From assembly GCF_018333375.1 (NCBI RefSeq), contig NZ_BORW01000002.1:186001-250000 (forward strand): 64,000 nt of DNA. The letters are read 5' to 3'. Each line of letters opens with the position of its first letter. Position 1 is the first letter of the stretch. A program made the translations under genes and the position numbers. This document shows positions 16,601-26,149 of the stretch, in pieces. The DNA comes from Paenibacillus cookii. GTDB taxonomy: Bacteria; Bacillota; Bacilli; Paenibacillales; Paenibacillaceae. The notes beneath the pieces were generated by a model, which saw nothing but the letters and a program-made list of their open reading frames with translations, had not been told where the DNA came from and made no database searches.

Positions 16601-18671
16601 CGACGCTAGCGTCGGCGACCTCGACGGGGACGGCGCCTACGAAATCGTAATGTTATGGTCGCCGTCCAATGCGAAGGACAATTCGCAGAGCGGTTATACC
16701 GGCATCGTTTACATGGACGCCTATAAACTGGACGGCACGCGGCTGTGGAGAATCAATCTCGGGCCGAACATCCGCGCGGGAGCGCATTATTCCCCGTTTC
16801 TCGTCTATGATCTGGACGGCGACGGGAAAGCCGAAGTGGCGCTGAAAACCGCCGACGGCACGGTGGACGGCCAAGGCACGGTCATCGGAGATCCGAAAGC
16901 GGATCACCGGAACAGCTCCGGATACGTGCTGCTCGGCGACGAATTTTTGACGGTGTTTGACGGGCCGACGGGCAAAGCGCTTTCGACGATCCCGTACGAT
17001 CCGCCCCGGGGAGACGTCGGGTCTTGGGGCGACGGATACGGAAACCGCGTCGACCGCTTCTTGGCCGGCGTCGCCTATTTGGACGGCGAGCATCCGAGCG
17101 TCATTTTCAGCCGCGGTTATTATACGCGCACCGTCCTGGCCGCCTACCGCTTCCAGAACGGCAATCTGACGCAGCAATGGCGGTTCGACACCAACGACAA
17201 AGGCAACGAAAGCTATGTCGGGCAAGGCAATCATAATCTGTCGATCGGAGACGTCGATCAAGACGGCAAGGATGAGGTGCTCTTCGGCGCCCTTGCAATC
17301 GACGATAACGGGAAACCGTTGTACAGCACCCGGCTGGGACACGGCGATGCGATGCATTTCGGCGATCTCGATCCGGAACGTCCGGGACTTGAGGTGTTTG
17401 GCGTACATGAACATAAGGACTCGAAATACGGGTTGGAAATGCATGATGCCGCTACCGGGGAAATCCTTTGGGGCGTGTATACCGGCCTGGACACGGGCCG
17501 GGGTCTGACGGCGGATATCGATCCCCGTTATCCGGGCGAGGAAGCTTGGGCTTCCACCATCACGAATGAACAGCATGTTCCGATTTCGGGGCTCTACAGC
17601 GCCAAAGGAGAACTCATCGGCGAAACCCTTCCTTCTTCCGCGAATTTCGCGATCTGGTGGGACGGCGACCTGCTGCGCGAACTGCTGAACCACGATTGGA
17701 AAAGCGAGCTTGGCGCCGGTCCGGGAACGATCGACAAATGGGATTACGAGAACAAAAAAACGGTCAATCTCCTGACGGCGGAAGGCACGCTCTCCAACAA
17801 TTTCACGAAAGGCAATCCGATGATCCAGGCCGACCTGTTCGGCGATTGGCGCGAAGAAGCCGTTTGGCGCTCCGCCGACAGCACCGAGCTGCGGATTTAC
17901 ACGACGGTCGATCCGACGGAACACCGTCTGCGCACGTTGATGCACGATCCGGTGTACCGGCTTGGCGTGGCCTGGCAGAACGTCGGCTACAACCAGCCGC
18001 CCCATCCAAGCTTTTACCTCGGAGCGGGCATGAAGGAGCCTGCGGCGCCGCTGATTCGCTACGTCGGCGGGCCGGAAGATCCTGCGAAGGCGGAAGGCCT
18101 GCCCGGCAAGCCGGTCCTGTCCGACGATAACGGTTATGATACCGGCCTTCTGGACGGCGACTACACGATCACCATGAACATGTGGTGGGGGAATAACGGT
18201 ACGGAATATAAGCTGTACGAAAACGGAAAGCTGATCGATACGCAGAGGCTGACGGACGACTCCCCTGCCGCCCAGACGGCGGCAACGCCGATTTCGGGGC
18301 GGGCGGACGGCATCTATCAATATACCTGCGAGCTCGCGAACGCTTTCGGAACGACCGCTTGCGAACCGCATACGGTTACCGTCAAGCACGCCGCTCCCGG
18401 CAAACCGGTCCTGTCGGATGACAACTGGGATGGCGACGGGAACTACCAGGTCACGATGAATCTGTGGTGGGGCACCAACGGAAACGTTTATCGGCTATAC
18501 GAAAACGGCGTTCTCATCGACACGCAGACGCTGACTGCCGCAACGCCGCGGGCGCAAACGGCCGCCACCAAGGTGGAAGGCCGAACCCCGGGCGTGTACA
18601 AATACCAGGTTGAGCTGGAGAACGGCAGCGGGGTTACCAAAAGCGACATTCTAAAAGTGACCGTCAAATAG
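13662..18671 (+). CDS. Secreted rhamnogalacturonan acetylesterase-PL11 lyase fusion
   Basis: A 1669-residue exported enzyme with a signal peptide to about residue 33. A malectin-like segment (60-205) is followed by an SGNH acetylesterase of CE12/YesT type (about 210-430): Ser218 in ASDSTAQ, Gly in AIGGRSS, Asn in QFGHND, and D400-N-T-H403. Then come Fn3 modules, a second malectin-like segment (530-680), two more Fn3-type modules, a PL11 rhamnogalacturonan lyase domain (about 860-1480, with repeated DLDGDG calcium motifs), and two similar C-terminal modules of about 95 residues. It should de-acetylate and then cut the rhamnogalacturonan I backbone outside the cell. In Bacillus subtilis these steps are separate proteins (YesT, YesW/YesX). 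Transcribed alone. Confidence 0.88.
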   Translation: MRTLFFKRPFLTLLSTALILAPMLPSGTGRAHAEEPSPQHVPEATVTNSVYGPSSPPPLAGDGEWRFDFGPGAVADGYIPVQASTAYSAELKYGFAEPAKVSGADRGTPDPVRSDFAMPQDTSFLVDLPSGDYTVSLIAGDEVESTDIAIKAELMQKVQQTTKPAGQYLEMNFEIALVDGRLNLEFSGSAPKINALVIRKLPDRQPDGVPTAYIASDSTAQTYDPYWDPQAGWGQMIDRYFTGDVRFDNRAIGGRSSKTFITEGRLDDILRSIVPGDYLLIQFGHNDATISRPDRYASPEDYKGYLKTYVLGTRERGATPILITPVGRRDFNADTGKFNVSFPEYVQAMKEVAQELDVKLVDLSSLSVAYYDSIGPEAAKSVFLFAEPGVYQAFPNGVTDNTHFQKYGAIQIARLVAAGVKELGLPLSGYVKETDMPETVPAKPEGLTAGSISNAGAVLKWNPVDAAEMYKVYRKLASEPETSYAMIGTTTVPTMTIGGMAEGAAYTIRVTAVNGRGESPASDEVRIGTKSAEYRFDFGPVGSPVAEGYTEVNRNVLYTPERGYGLTSSAGMADRDRGSVTDALRRDFVIYFGGSYEFKVDLPNGSYAVKTYTGDWIGSTKTNVNIEGKDYGTVSSGKENIAEKVFNQIAVTDGQMNLVFSGQTAHLNGLEITPILLAPASLKADEVDLANDPVKVKLSWQASEDAAKYRIYRQTEGSASPALIGETSDTAFADATADVGQTYVYTVTSVDGAGFESVPSATLKVATIDPDVPTAAPPKGLKVEAIHKNDVTLVWTKVDGARLYNVYRADKADGAYAFVGQTKTNAYTDATVLTTIPYYYQVASVNAGGISPMSEPLKTEAVTTLHRDMEYLDRAPVAVRTGKGNYIGWRMLGLDPDGIAFNVYRDGVKLNKQPIKDRTNMIDAKGKADSVYKLTTVIQGKEQAASAEFGVWQQQYLSVPLQKPADAYTKDGQPYTYAAGDASVGDLDGDGAYEIVMLWSPSNAKDNSQSGYTGIVYMDAYKLDGTRLWRINLGPNIRAGAHYSPFLVYDLDGDGKAEVALKTADGTVDGQGTVIGDPKADHRNSSGYVLLGDEFLTVFDGPTGKALSTIPYDPPRGDVGSWGDGYGNRVDRFLAGVAYLDGEHPSVIFSRGYYTRTVLAAYRFQNGNLTQQWRFDTNDKGNESYVGQGNHNLSIGDVDQDGKDEVLFGALAIDDNGKPLYSTRLGHGDAMHFGDLDPERPGLEVFGVHEHKDSKYGLEMHDAATGEILWGVYTGLDTGRGLTADIDPRYPGEEAWASTITNEQHVPISGLYSAKGELIGETLPSSANFAIWWDGDLLRELLNHDWKSELGAGPGTIDKWDYENKKTVNLLTAEGTLSNNFTKGNPMIQADLFGDWREEAVWRSADSTELRIYTTVDPTEHRLRTLMHDPVYRLGVAWQNVGYNQPPHPSFYLGAGMKEPAAPLIRYVGGPEDPAKAEGLPGKPVLSDDNGYDTGLLDGDYTITMNMWWGNNGTEYKLYENGKLIDTQRLTDDSPAAQTAATPISGRADGIYQYTCELANAFGTTACEPHTVTVKHAAPGKPVLSDDNWDGDGNYQVTMNLWWGTNGNVYRLYENGVLIDTQTLTAATPRAQTAATKVEGRTPGVYKYQVELENGSGVTKSDILKVTVK

Positions 18672-18720
18672 GATGGTGAAGCGGTTTTTCATAAAACAAG
18701 AGACTTCGATCAAAAAACAG

Positions 18721-18748
18721 GGCTGCAGCCGGATTTCCGGCTGCAGCC
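18721..18748. terminator. Strong bidirectional terminator
   Basis: GGCTGCAGCCGG-ATTT-CCGGCTGCAGCC is a 12-bp perfect stem. The minus strand continues CTGTTTTTTG, so it ends the dinB transcript; the plus side is T/C-rich and can end the lyase transcript. Confidence 0.8.
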
Positions 18749-18765
18749 TCTCTCTTTAAAATCAT

Positions 18766-19236
18766 TTATTGTTTTTTTGGAGGTTGTTTCATCATAAATG
18801 GCAGATTTTCAACTCCAACCATTCTTGCATACGTAAACAATTGGCCTTTATGGTGGATTTCGTGGTCCTTTGCTGAAGCCAACCATAATCTGCCCGTACC
18901 TATAAAGCCGTTAAACTCAATTTCTTTTTCCAACTGTTCATCGTTAATCGAATTCAAATTTTCACGTGTCTCCTCCGTCAATTGCCGGACGACATTTCCG
19001 ATTTCCTCCATCGTTTCGCATGGATTTATTTTTGCCGGAGGTGTAAACATGCCGTTTTTTACCGTTTTTACGAACATATCCGTTGATGTGACGATATGGG
19101 TTATTAAAGTTCCCATTGGCATTGCATTCTCCCAAGGTTTAAATCCGATGTGTTCATCGGGAATCAATGCAACCATGTCCTGCAGCACCAATCGATGCCG
19201 GAGCCATTCCTGAATATACTCCTCTACCTTTTTCAC
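18766..19236 (-). CDS. DinB family protein
   Basis: A 156-residue four-helix-bundle protein of the DinB/YfiT type. The three expected metal histidines can be placed in TLITHIVTS and in KDHEIHHKGQLFTYAR. Family members are metal-binding; some are thiol transferases, and most, including this one, have no known substrate. It starts at a GTG with GGAGG 10 bases upstream. It is a single gene between two terminators. Confidence 0.82.
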   Translation of the reverse strand: MKKVEEYIQEWLRHRLVLQDMVALIPDEHIGFKPWENAMPMGTLITHIVTSTDMFVKTVKNGMFTPPAKINPCETMEEIGNVVRQLTEETRENLNSINDEQLEKEIEFNGFIGTGRLWLASAKDHEIHHKGQLFTYARMVGVENLPFMMKQPPKKQ

Positions 19237-19398
19237 GATCCATTCGCCTCCTACATTTTAGTTGTTGCATCATGGTCATTGTATTGATCATATTCGACGT
19301 TACGCTCCCATAATCCTGTCCGTCTGCAATGCGGCGACAAACCAAAATCATGCGCGCAAGATCTTTGCAGGCATTTCTTTTTTTACGCAGTGTGAAAT

Positions 19399-19463
19399 AA
19401 AAAAAGCCTCGGCCATTCCATGCCTCAAGGATCGATTCCTTTTAGCATGGTAACGGCAAGGCT
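19399..19463 (-). terminator. Terminator of the PEP-hydrolase-like/Tm-1 operon
   Basis: An imperfect long stem pairs AGCCTTGCCGTTACCATGC with GCATGGAATGGCCGAGGCT, followed on the minus strand by TTTTTTTATTT. It lies 45 bases past the stop at 19509. Confidence 0.65.
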
Positions 19464-19508
19464 AAATCTGATGTATTTTTCTGTGAGGGATTCAGTCCGA
19501 GCGTTCTA

Positions 19509-20330
19509 TTACAAAATGTTCTTAAACGCTTCGGTTTGCTGCTTGATGCCCACCTCTGTCGCAAAACGTTCGATGCTGGAAGCTCCGAAAAATCCTTCGA
19601 CGCCTTTCGTTCTGGACAGTACGTATTCCGCATCTTCCGGTTCGGCAATCGGTCCGCCATGGCACAGAACCATGATGTCCGGATTAACCGCTTTGCCCGC
19701 GTCGCAAATCGCCTGGATTTTTTCTACGCAATCGTCCAAAGTAAGCGCCGTTTTTGCGCCGATGGTTCCTTTGGTCGTCAATCCCATATGCGCAACCAAA
19801 ATATCGGCCCCGGCTTCGGCCATTTTTTTCGCTTGTTCCTCGTCAAACACGTATGGCGTAGTCAGCAGATCAAGCTCATGCGCTTTGCGGATCATGTCGA
19901 CCTCCAGGTCATACCCCATACCCGTTTCCTCAAGATTCGCCCGGAACACGCCGTCGATCAAGCCTACCGTCGGGAAGTTTTGGACGCCTGCAAAACCTTG
20001 CTCCTTCAGCTGTTTCAAGAAAATATCCATGATCCGGAACGGATCGGTCCCGCAGACGCCGGCCAGCACCGGCGTTTCTTTGACGACCGGCAGCACTTCG
20101 TTCCCCATGTCCACGACGATTTGGTTCGCATCCCCGTACGCCATCAGTCCGGCAAGCGACCCCCGTCCCGCCATCCGGTACCGGCCGGAGTTATAAATGA
20201 TAATGAGATCCACGCCGCCGGCTTCGGCGCTTTTGGCCGAAATGCCCGTTCCCGCTCCTGCGCCCAGCAGCACGTTGCCTGCAGCAACCTCCGCTTTTAA
20301 TTTTTTCAAAATTTCAGTTCTGGTTTTCAT
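19509..20330 (-). CDS. Phosphoenolpyruvate hydrolase-like TIM-barrel protein
   Basis: A 273-residue TIM-barrel protein of the PEP-hydrolase family. Diagnostic segments are [47 protein letters not shown] and [15 protein letters not shown]. The name comes from one characterised member; the reaction here is not known. GGAGG precedes the ATG by 9 bases. It follows the Tm-1-like gene by 48 bases, so the two form an operon, an arrangement also seen as a fused protein elsewhere. The AraC fusion two genes upstream carries a homologous barrel. Confidence 0.8.
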   Translation of the reverse strand: MKTRTEILKKLKAEVAAGNVLLGAGAGTGISAKSAEAGGVDLIIIYNSGRYRMAGRGSLAGLMAYGDANQIVVDMGNEVLPVVKETPVLAGVCGTDPFRIMDIFLKQLKEQGFAGVQNFPTVGLIDGVFRANLEETGMGYDLEVDMIRKAHELDLLTTPYVFDEEQAKKMAEAGADILVAHMGLTTKGTIGAKTALTLDDCVEKIQAICDAGKAVNPDIMVLCHGGPIAEPEDAEYVLSRTKGVEGFFGASSIERFATEVGIKQQTEAFKNIL

Positions 20331-20376
20331 CGTATGTTTCCTCCTCCATATCGCGTTTGTTTGAGGTTGTCTCCAG

Positions 20377-21579
20377 TTAGCTTTTTTTCATCAGTTCGAT
20401 CAATTTTTTCGCCGCCGCCACGGCAAAAGCTTTGTCGTTGATGTCGGAGTCGAGCTCGATCAATTCCACCGTATGGCGGTCAATCCGTTGTCTTAACGTG
20501 TTGAACAGCATTTCGTCTTCTTTCGTTCCATGGAACGGCTGGCCTTCCACGTCAAGCATGGACACGCCCTTCAGCGGAAGCATGAGCGCCGTCGGCCCCT
20601 GCGCCCGGTTTAGTTTATCCGCGATCACTTCGCCAAGCTTCCGGTTTTCCTCTACGGTCGTCCGCATTAACGTGACCGACGGATTATGTTTGTACAAATT
20701 GCGGTTTTTGAACGCAGCCGGCACGGTATCGTAAGGCCCGAAATTGACCATGTCGAGAGCACCCGTCGATACGACCTGAGGCACCTTGCAACGGCCTGCC
20801 GCCTCAAGGCGATGCGGTCCGGCGGCAAGCACCCCGCCGACAAGCTCGTCGCACCATTCGGTCGTGGTCAGATCCAGGACGCCGTCGACGAAGCCGCCTT
20901 CGATCAGGCTTTCCATCGTTTTACCGCCGGTGCCTGTCGCGTGGAATACAAGCACCTCGAAGCCCTGCTGCTCCAAATATTCCCTGGCATAGTTCACGCA
21001 CGGAGTCGTCACCCCGAACATCGTCGCGGCGACCAGCTGCTTCTTATCCGGCGGCGGAGCCGATTCGAACTGCACCATGCCTGCGATGGCATGCGCCGCG
21101 TTCGTAAAGATCGTGGTCGAAAAAGAGTTCAGCCCGGATACGTCCACGATCGACGGGAACATAACAATGTCGCTGGTGCCCACATACGGTTCGGTCTGGC
21201 CGGACGCGACGGTCGAAACCATCAGCTTCGGAACGCCGATCGGCAAACCTCGCATGCCTGCGGTAACGATGGACGTGCCGCCGAATGACAGGATGCCGTC
21301 GAATTTCCCTTCCGCGTACAGTTTCGGAACGATCCGTTCCATTCCCCTGGCGAGCGCTTCCGTTCCTGCGGACCGGTCCTTCCTTGCGGCAATTTCCCGG
21401 ATGTCCCCTCCTGCCGCCTGCGCCACTTCGTTGTTCGACACGTCGGGCGTAAACATGGGCTCGAATACGCCGCAGTGGATCGTAAACGTTTTTAAGCCAA
21501 GGTTTTCAATGACCGATTTCACGTACAAAAACTCTTCGCCCTTGGAATCGAACGTTCCGGCAATCGCAATCGTTTTCAT
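20377..21579 (-). CDS. Tm-1-like ATP-binding domain protein (UPF0261)
   Basis: A 400-residue protein of the UPF0261/Tm-1 family, named after the tomato Tm-1 protein that inhibits tobamovirus replication. It begins [15 protein letters not shown], contains the Gly-rich [12 protein letters not shown] and [15 protein letters not shown], and ends with [18 protein letters not shown]. In bacteria the family is linked to catabolic clusters with PEP-hydrolase-like partners, but no reaction is agreed. The ATG at 21579 has GGAGG 8 bases upstream; six further codons are open. First gene of the operon with the TIM-barrel gene. Confidence 0.8.
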   Translation of the reverse strand: MKTIAIAGTFDSKGEEFLYVKSVIENLGLKTFTIHCGVFEPMFTPDVSNNEVAQAAGGDIREIAARKDRSAGTEALARGMERIVPKLYAEGKFDGILSFGGTSIVTAGMRGLPIGVPKLMVSTVASGQTEPYVGTSDIVMFPSIVDVSGLNSFSTTIFTNAAHAIAGMVQFESAPPPDKKQLVAATMFGVTTPCVNYAREYLEQQGFEVLVFHATGTGGKTMESLIEGGFVDGVLDLTTTEWCDELVGGVLAAGPHRLEAAGRCKVPQVVSTGALDMVNFGPYDTVPAAFKNRNLYKHNPSVTLMRTTVEENRKLGEVIADKLNRAQGPTALMLPLKGVSMLDVEGQPFHGTKEDEMLFNTLRQRIDRHTVELIELDSDINDKAFAVAAAKKLIELMKKS

Positions 21580-21670
21580 GAAAACAACCTCCTTCACTTG
21601 AGCCTCGTGCGGCCTCCCGGATCGGGCTGCCGTTCATCCCGTTACAAGTTAAGGATACAGCGCTTTCATC

Positions 21671-21697
21671 AAAAAAGGATCGTATTCATGTACGATC
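21671..21697 (-). terminator. Terminator after the AraC fusion gene
   Basis: GATCGTA-CATGAA-TACGATC is followed on the minus strand by CTTTTTTG. It ends the regulator transcript, so the Tm-1-like operon probably has its own promoter between 21580 and 21670. Confidence 0.7.
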
Positions 21698-21713
21698 TTT
21701 ATGTATATTTGTC

Positions 21714-22904
21714 TTATGTTTGTCGGCGGTAGGCTTGCGGGGTCATGCCCGTATATTTTTTGAACGTTTTGCTGAAATGGACGTAGTCCGGATAACCGAC
21801 CGTTTCGGCGATCCGCGCCAGCGGCAGCCTGGTGTGCTTGATCACTTCCTGCGCTTTATGGATGCGGTATTTCGCGATGTATTCCGGAAAGCTGCAGCCG
21901 ACCTCTTTGTTGAACAAAGCGCTCAAATGGGTCCGCGATACGTGAATCCGTTCCGCCAGTTCGGTGAGCGAAACATTGTGCATGTAATGCTCAGCGACGT
22001 ATTCTTTGACAAAAGCGACATAATCGTACGGTTCGTTCGCATGCGACAGCCGGTCCATCAGCTGCTTGTCCTGCTCCAGATGCCCGGTCAGCTTAAAACG
22101 GTGCGTCGTTTCCACGATCGCCTCTTCCGTCGGAATCCGCTCGAAGCTGGACCCGCCGACATACCCCATCGCCGACGTATTGTCGTACATATATTGCACA
22201 TCGATGGGAGCATGCACAGGGCCGCCGTAGACAAGCTTGACCGGCTGCTTGCCCGAAGCGTCGCAAACGGCGAAAATTTGCCGGGCGAGCTCCGCCCCTT
22301 TTTCCAGGGACAGCACTCTTTTCGTGCCCATCCTCCCGCCTCCGGTGACGCCCAAATGAGCGCAGATGCAATCGGCGCCCGCCTTCAGCATCAGCGATGC
22401 CTGCTCCGCGTCAAAAACGAAAGCCATCGTAAAAAGCCCCAGCTCGTGCGCCAGCCTGACGGCTTCCACCTCCTGCAGATACGTCATGCCCTCTTCCTCC
22501 AGCGCTTCTCGGAACTTCCCGTCGATCAATCCCACGGTCGGGTAGTTGATGATGCCCGCAAAGCCGCTTTCCCGAATCCGTTTCAAAAAAGCTTCCGGTT
22601 CCATCGTCGGGTCCGTCGCGCACAGGCCGAAAATGACCGGCGTTTCTCCCACCACGGATAAAATTTCCCGCGACCCGAATTCCATGACCATGTCATTGCT
22701 GTTTGCGAATGGCAAAAAGCCGGCGACGGAGCCGAGCCCCATCTGTCTGAAACGCCCCGAATTCAGCGCCAAAATGAGATCCGCTCCGCCTTTGACGGCG
22801 TATTTGGCCGAGATGCCGGCCCCTGCCGCCACGCCGATGATATGCTCATCCGCCTGGATTTGCTTGTATAACCGCTGCAATATTTCCTCTCTTTGTGCCG
22901 CCAA
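21714..22904 (-). CDS. PEP-hydrolase-like domain fused to AraC DNA-binding domain
   Basis: A protein of about 396 residues. The first 275 residues are a TIM barrel clearly homologous to the one encoded at 19509-20330: shared blocks include [41 protein letters not shown] and ICAHLGVTGGGRMG. The last 100 residues are a double helix-turn-helix AraC domain (VSLTELAERIHVSRTHLSAL ... IAETVGYPDYVHFSKTFKKY). The enzyme fold thus appears to act as ligand sensor for a regulator of the adjacent cluster. The TTG at 22904 is chosen because AGGGG lies 8 bases before it; a TTG at 22910 is too close to that site. Confidence 0.85.
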   Translation of the reverse strand: MAAQREEILQRLYKQIQADEHIIGVAAGAGISAKYAVKGGADLILALNSGRFRQMGLGSVAGFLPFANSNDMVMEFGSREILSVVGETPVIFGLCATDPTMEPEAFLKRIRESGFAGIINYPTVGLIDGKFREALEEEGMTYLQEVEAVRLAHELGLFTMAFVFDAEQASLMLKAGADCICAHLGVTGGGRMGTKRVLSLEKGAELARQIFAVCDASGKQPVKLVYGGPVHAPIDVQYMYDNTSAMGYVGGSSFERIPTEEAIVETTHRFKLTGHLEQDKQLMDRLSHANEPYDYVAFVKEYVAEHYMHNVSLTELAERIHVSRTHLSALFNKEVGCSFPEYIAKYRIHKAQEVIKHTRLPLARIAETVGYPDYVHFSKTFKKYTGMTPQAYRRQT

Positions 22905-22989
22905 TTCCAAATCCCCTTCGTTCGCATCGCCCGCCGGCCTTGTTTTTTCCTGCGGTGTCTTATCTATATATTATAAGGGAATGTTCGGA

Positions 22990-23874
22990 TTATAGGTAAT
23001 GCAGCCATGGCTCAAGTTCTTTTTTCAGCTGCTCGGAAATCGGCATCAGCGGCAGCCGGAGGCGATCCGTGGCGATTTGGCCCAAGCTCGCCAACAACCA
23101 CTTAAGCGGAGCGGGGTTCGGTTCCCGGAAAAGGCCTTGGACCAATGGAATCAGGGCGTCGAAGGTTTGTTTGGCCGCAAGGATCTCCCCCTTTTGCACC
23201 AGGTTATATACATCGATGAAACGCTGCGTGTTTACGTTCGCGGAGGCCAATATTCCCCCGACTGCCCCGAGTGCCAGTTTGGCGACATAATGCAGGTCGT
23301 CCCCGCAAAGGACCGGGCCGGCGTTATGCCTCGTCAGTTCCCCGATCAGCTCCAGGCTGTCGGAACTGTCCTTGATGCCGATGACCCCGTCCAATTCCAT
23401 GATGGCCCTGGCCGTATCCATGCTGAGGCGGATCCCCGTACGGGAAGGAATTTCGTAGGCAATGACCGGCACCCCGACCCGGGCCACGGTCCGAAAATGC
23501 TCCAGGATCCCTTGCTGCGACGGTTTGCTGTAGTAAGGAACGACAACGAGAACCGCATCGGCTCCCATGTTCGCCGCGCTTTCGGTTCGTTCGACGGTCG
23601 ATGCCGTATCGTTGGTTCCGGTTCCGATGACGACGGGCACCGCCCTTTTTTTATTTTTCAAAAGAGACTGCGTCGCTTCCGCCAGCTGCCGCACCTCTTC
23701 CCACCGGACGGTCGGGGCTTCCCCCGTCGTTCCGTTCACGATCAGACCCGCAATATCCTGCTCTGCCAGCTGCCCGGCATAGTTTTGGTAAGAAGCCAAA
23801 TCAAGCTCGCCGCCTTTCGTAAACGGCGTAACGACGGGCACGAAAACGCCCCGCAAATCTTCTCTTTTCAACAT
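22990..23874 (-). CDS. dapA: 4-hydroxy-tetrahydrodipicolinate synthase family protein (DapA-like)
   Basis: A 294-residue class I lyase of the DHDPS family. It shows the pyruvate-binding NGTTGEAPT, the catalytic Tyr in VIAYEIPSRTG and the Schiff-base Lys in IGIKDSSDS. True DapA condenses pyruvate with aspartate semialdehyde in lysine and cell-wall synthesis. Relatives act on other aldehydes, and the setting, next to a LysR gene and upstream of the PEP-hydrolase-like/Tm-1 cluster, leaves a catabolic role possible. GGAGG lies 8 bases before the ATG. It is transcribed divergently from lysR. Confidence 0.82.
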   Translation of the reverse strand: MLKREDLRGVFVPVVTPFTKGGELDLASYQNYAGQLAEQDIAGLIVNGTTGEAPTVRWEEVRQLAEATQSLLKNKKRAVPVVIGTGTNDTASTVERTESAANMGADAVLVVVPYYSKPSQQGILEHFRTVARVGVPVIAYEIPSRTGIRLSMDTARAIMELDGVIGIKDSSDSLELIGELTRHNAGPVLCGDDLHYVAKLALGAVGGILASANVNTQRFIDVYNLVQKGEILAAKQTFDALIPLVQGLFREPNPAPLKWLLASLGQIATDRLRLPLMPISEQLKKELEPWLHYL

Positions 23875-23934
23875 TGGGATGACCTCCTATCGGTTTGTGC
23901 CTTCAATTTACCATAGGAAATGCCATCGGTGTTA

Positions 23935-23972
23935 TCTATAATAATCGATGAGCATGATCAATATTATTGATG
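23935..23972. promoter_or_regulatory. Imperfect dyad in the dapA-lysR divergent region
   Basis: Between the two divergent starts, TATAATAATCGAT faces ATCAATATTATT across a short AT-rich centre, with T-N11-A patterns typical for LysR sites. The match is imperfect. Such regulators usually bind between divergent genes. Confidence 0.3.
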
Positions 23973-23985
23973 GAGTTGAAACTGG

Positions 23986-24864
23986 ATGGATCTCACTTAC
24001 CTGAACACGTTTCGCGAGGTCGCCCTCCGCCAAAGCTTTACCCGGGCGGCCGAGGAGCTTGGATACGCGCAGTCCAGCGTCACCACGCAGATCCAAAAAC
24101 TGGAGAAAGCCTACGGCGTCCAGCTGTTCGAGCGGTTCGGCAAAGGTTTGCGCCTGACTTCCGCGGGGGAAGAACTGCTCCGGTTCACGGTCCAAATGCT
24201 GGACCTCCACCAGCAGTCCAAGGAAAGGCTTGGCAGGCAAAGCGGGGGCACGCTTTCGATCGGCACCATCGATTCGCTGGCCGCTTATTTCCTTCCCCCT
24301 TTCCTGCAGGAAATCCGGGAGCGCTACGAAGGGCTGTCCGTCCGGCTGCAGACCGGTCGCGAGACGCATATTCTCAAGCAAGTCAAAGAAGGCGAACTGG
24401 ATCTCGGCCTGATCCTGGACGGCGAGCCTTCCGATCCGTCATTGGCATGGCAAACGATCCGCGACGAACCCCTCGTGCTGCTGGCAAGCCCGGAGCATCC
24501 CCTTTGCAGGATGAAGAAAATCGAGTTGGAGCATGTGGCGGGCGCCGAGTGGATCATGCCCGAAGAGAGCTGCAATTACCGGATCATGCTCGAAAACATT
24601 TTAAAGAAAAACGGCATCCCTTATGCGATCGGCCTTGAACTCGGCAATCCCGAGGCCATCAAACGGTGCGTGATGAGCGGCTCAGGCATATCGCTCCTGC
24701 CGCGGATGGCTGCCGCAGCCGAAATCGGCCGCGGGGAACTGGTCAGCCTCCCGTTTGCGCATCCCGATCTCCGGTTAACTTTGCTGCTGGCCTTGCATCC
24801 CAAAAAGTGGATTTCGACCCCGCTTCGCGGTTTCATCGAACGGATCGGGAGTGCGGTCAATTAA
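23986..24864 (+). CDS. LysR family transcriptional regulator
   Basis: A 292-residue LysR protein: N-terminal helix-turn-helix (FTRAAEELGYAQSSVTTQIQKLE, then YGVQLFERFGKGLRLTSAGEEL), a linker helix, and the two-lobed substrate domain from about residue 90 (GTLSIGTIDSLAAYFLPPFL ... GSGISLLPRMAA). A GGAG lies about 10 bases before the ATG. It is divergent from dapA and probably controls it and itself. The coinducer is unknown. Confidence 0.88.
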   Translation: MDLTYLNTFREVALRQSFTRAAEELGYAQSSVTTQIQKLEKAYGVQLFERFGKGLRLTSAGEELLRFTVQMLDLHQQSKERLGRQSGGTLSIGTIDSLAAYFLPPFLQEIRERYEGLSVRLQTGRETHILKQVKEGELDLGLILDGEPSDPSLAWQTIRDEPLVLLASPEHPLCRMKKIELEHVAGAEWIMPEESCNYRIMLENILKKNGIPYAIGLELGNPEAIKRCVMSGSGISLLPRMAAAAEIGRGELVSLPFAHPDLRLTLLLALHPKKWISTPLRGFIERIGSAVN

Positions 24865-24894
24865 AAACAGGCCGGGGTTTTCATGCCCGGCCTG
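24863..24894. terminator. Terminator between lysR and the MFS gene
   Basis: CAGGCCGGG pairs with CCCGGCCTG. On the minus strand it runs into TTTTT, so it mainly ends the MFS transcript; it starts right at the lysR stop and can serve both. Confidence 0.7.
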
Positions 24895-24917
24895 CCGATT
24901 TTGATTCCATGGATGCC

Positions 24918-26096
24918 TTATGCGCAGGTTTGCCCGCTTTTTTGCATCCGGGTGTTCGGTTCGCGTTCCTTCAAGAGATACGGCACAAGGGACAAGAGGC
25001 CGAGAATCCCCAATACGACCCCTACCCAGAGCGGAGAAGACAGGCCGAAACCTTGGTCAATGGCGAGTCCGCCGAACGTCGATCCGACCACGATGCCGAA
25101 GTTGACGATGGAAACGTGGACCGTGCTCACCAAGGAGCCGCTGTTGGACGTCCGCGATACCCGCGTCACCATGGCAGGGTTCATGGGCACTCCGGCAAGG
25201 CCGATGACGATCACGGCTGCCATCGCGACGACCGGATTGCCCGCAAACAAGCCGAAGATGATCAGCGCCGCGGCAAGGACCGTAAGTCCGATCGTCAGGA
25301 TCGGCATCATGAAGCGGTCAGCCAGCCGCCCCGTGATCAGGTTGCCGACCACCGTCGCCACGCCGTAAATGCCGAGAAGAAGCGGAACGAGCTTCGCGTC
25401 GAAACCGGTCACGTCGGTCAGGATCGGCGAAAAATAACTGAATGCGGCAAAAGTGGCGCCGATAATCAGCATGCTCGTCAAATAAGCGGCCCACAGGTGC
25501 CGGTTTTTAAAGGCGGCCATCTCGCCGCGGAGGCTCACCGACCCGACCGCAGGCGATGCCGGAATGAGACGCTGCGCCATGATACCGGACAGCAATACGA
25601 GTATGGCGACGGCCCAGAAGCTGGAGCGCCAGCCGAAATATTGATCGAACAGCATCGCGATCGGCAGGCCCACGGCCGTGGCGACCATCAATCCGCCGAG
25701 CACGATCGAAGCCGCGCGGCCGCTGGATTCCGGCCGGACAAGCGTCAAAGCAATTTCGATGGCAACCCCGAAGCAGGCCGAAGAGGCAATGCCCGTGATG
25801 ATCCTTGCCGCCATCATCAGCTCATAGTTCGGAGCCAATGCGCCCAAGGTCTGGCCGGCAAGAAAAATGAACGCCAAGCTCATGAAGGCGGTTTTTCGCG
25901 GAAGCTTGAGAAGCCCGATCGTCAGCAGCGGTCCCCCGACGATCATCCCGGCGGCATAAGCGGAAATCAGATAACCGATCGCCGCGATCGATACCCCGAA
26001 ATCCGAAGCAAGCGAGGGCATAATCCCCGCGACCATAAATTCGGACGTCGTCATGGAAAAAATCATCAGTCCCAGTACGTAAATAGCCAGTGGCAT
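24918..26096 (-). CDS. MFS transporter, DHA1 drug:proton antiporter type
   Basis: A 392-residue transporter with 12 predicted helices. It carries TTSEFMVAGIMPSLA in helix 1, GGPLLTIGLLKLPRK in the helix 2-3 loop, and PIAMLFDQYFGWRSSFW in the helix 5 motif C region, as in chloramphenicol/arabinose efflux proteins (DHA1). It should export small hydrophobic compounds with the proton gradient. GGGAG lies 8 bases before the ATG at 26096. The tetR gene sits 235 bases upstream, and two operators that match the one before tetR precede this gene. Confidence 0.85.
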   Translation of the reverse strand: MPLAIYVLGLMIFSMTTSEFMVAGIMPSLASDFGVSIAAIGYLISAYAAGMIVGGPLLTIGLLKLPRKTAFMSLAFIFLAGQTLGALAPNYELMMAARIITGIASSACFGVAIEIALTLVRPESSGRAASIVLGGLMVATAVGLPIAMLFDQYFGWRSSFWAVAILVLLSGIMAQRLIPASPAVGSVSLRGEMAAFKNRHLWAAYLTSMLIIGATFAAFSYFSPILTDVTGFDAKLVPLLLGIYGVATVVGNLITGRLADRFMMPILTIGLTVLAAALIIFGLFAGNPVVAMAAVIVIGLAGVPMNPAMVTRVSRTSNSGSLVSTVHVSIVNFGIVVGSTFGGLAIDQGFGLSSPLWVGVVLGILGLLSLVPYLLKEREPNTRMQKSGQTCA

Positions 26097-26118
26097 AAAC
26101 ATCACTCCCGGATTTTCA

Positions 26119-26142
26119 ATATTGTAATGAACAGTACAAAAT
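26119..26142. promoter_or_regulatory. TetR operator copy nearest the MFS gene
   Basis: ATATTGTAA-N6-GTACAAAAT; one arm is exact and the other 7 of 9 against the perfect copy at 26200-26223. It lies about 25 bases before the MFS start codon. Confidence 0.6.
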
Positions 26143-26149
26143 TAAGGTT

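Noticed and set aside
16653-18389. 578-codon open frame on the minus strand inside the rhamnogalacturonan enzyme gene
   Set aside because: Antisense shadow of the PL11 domain; no start signals and Arg/Val/Ala-rich composition.
20377-21579. Antiviral function for the Tm-1-like protein
   Set aside because: The name comes from a plant resistance protein; the bacterial context is a metabolic cluster with an AraC sensor, with nothing pointing to phage defence.
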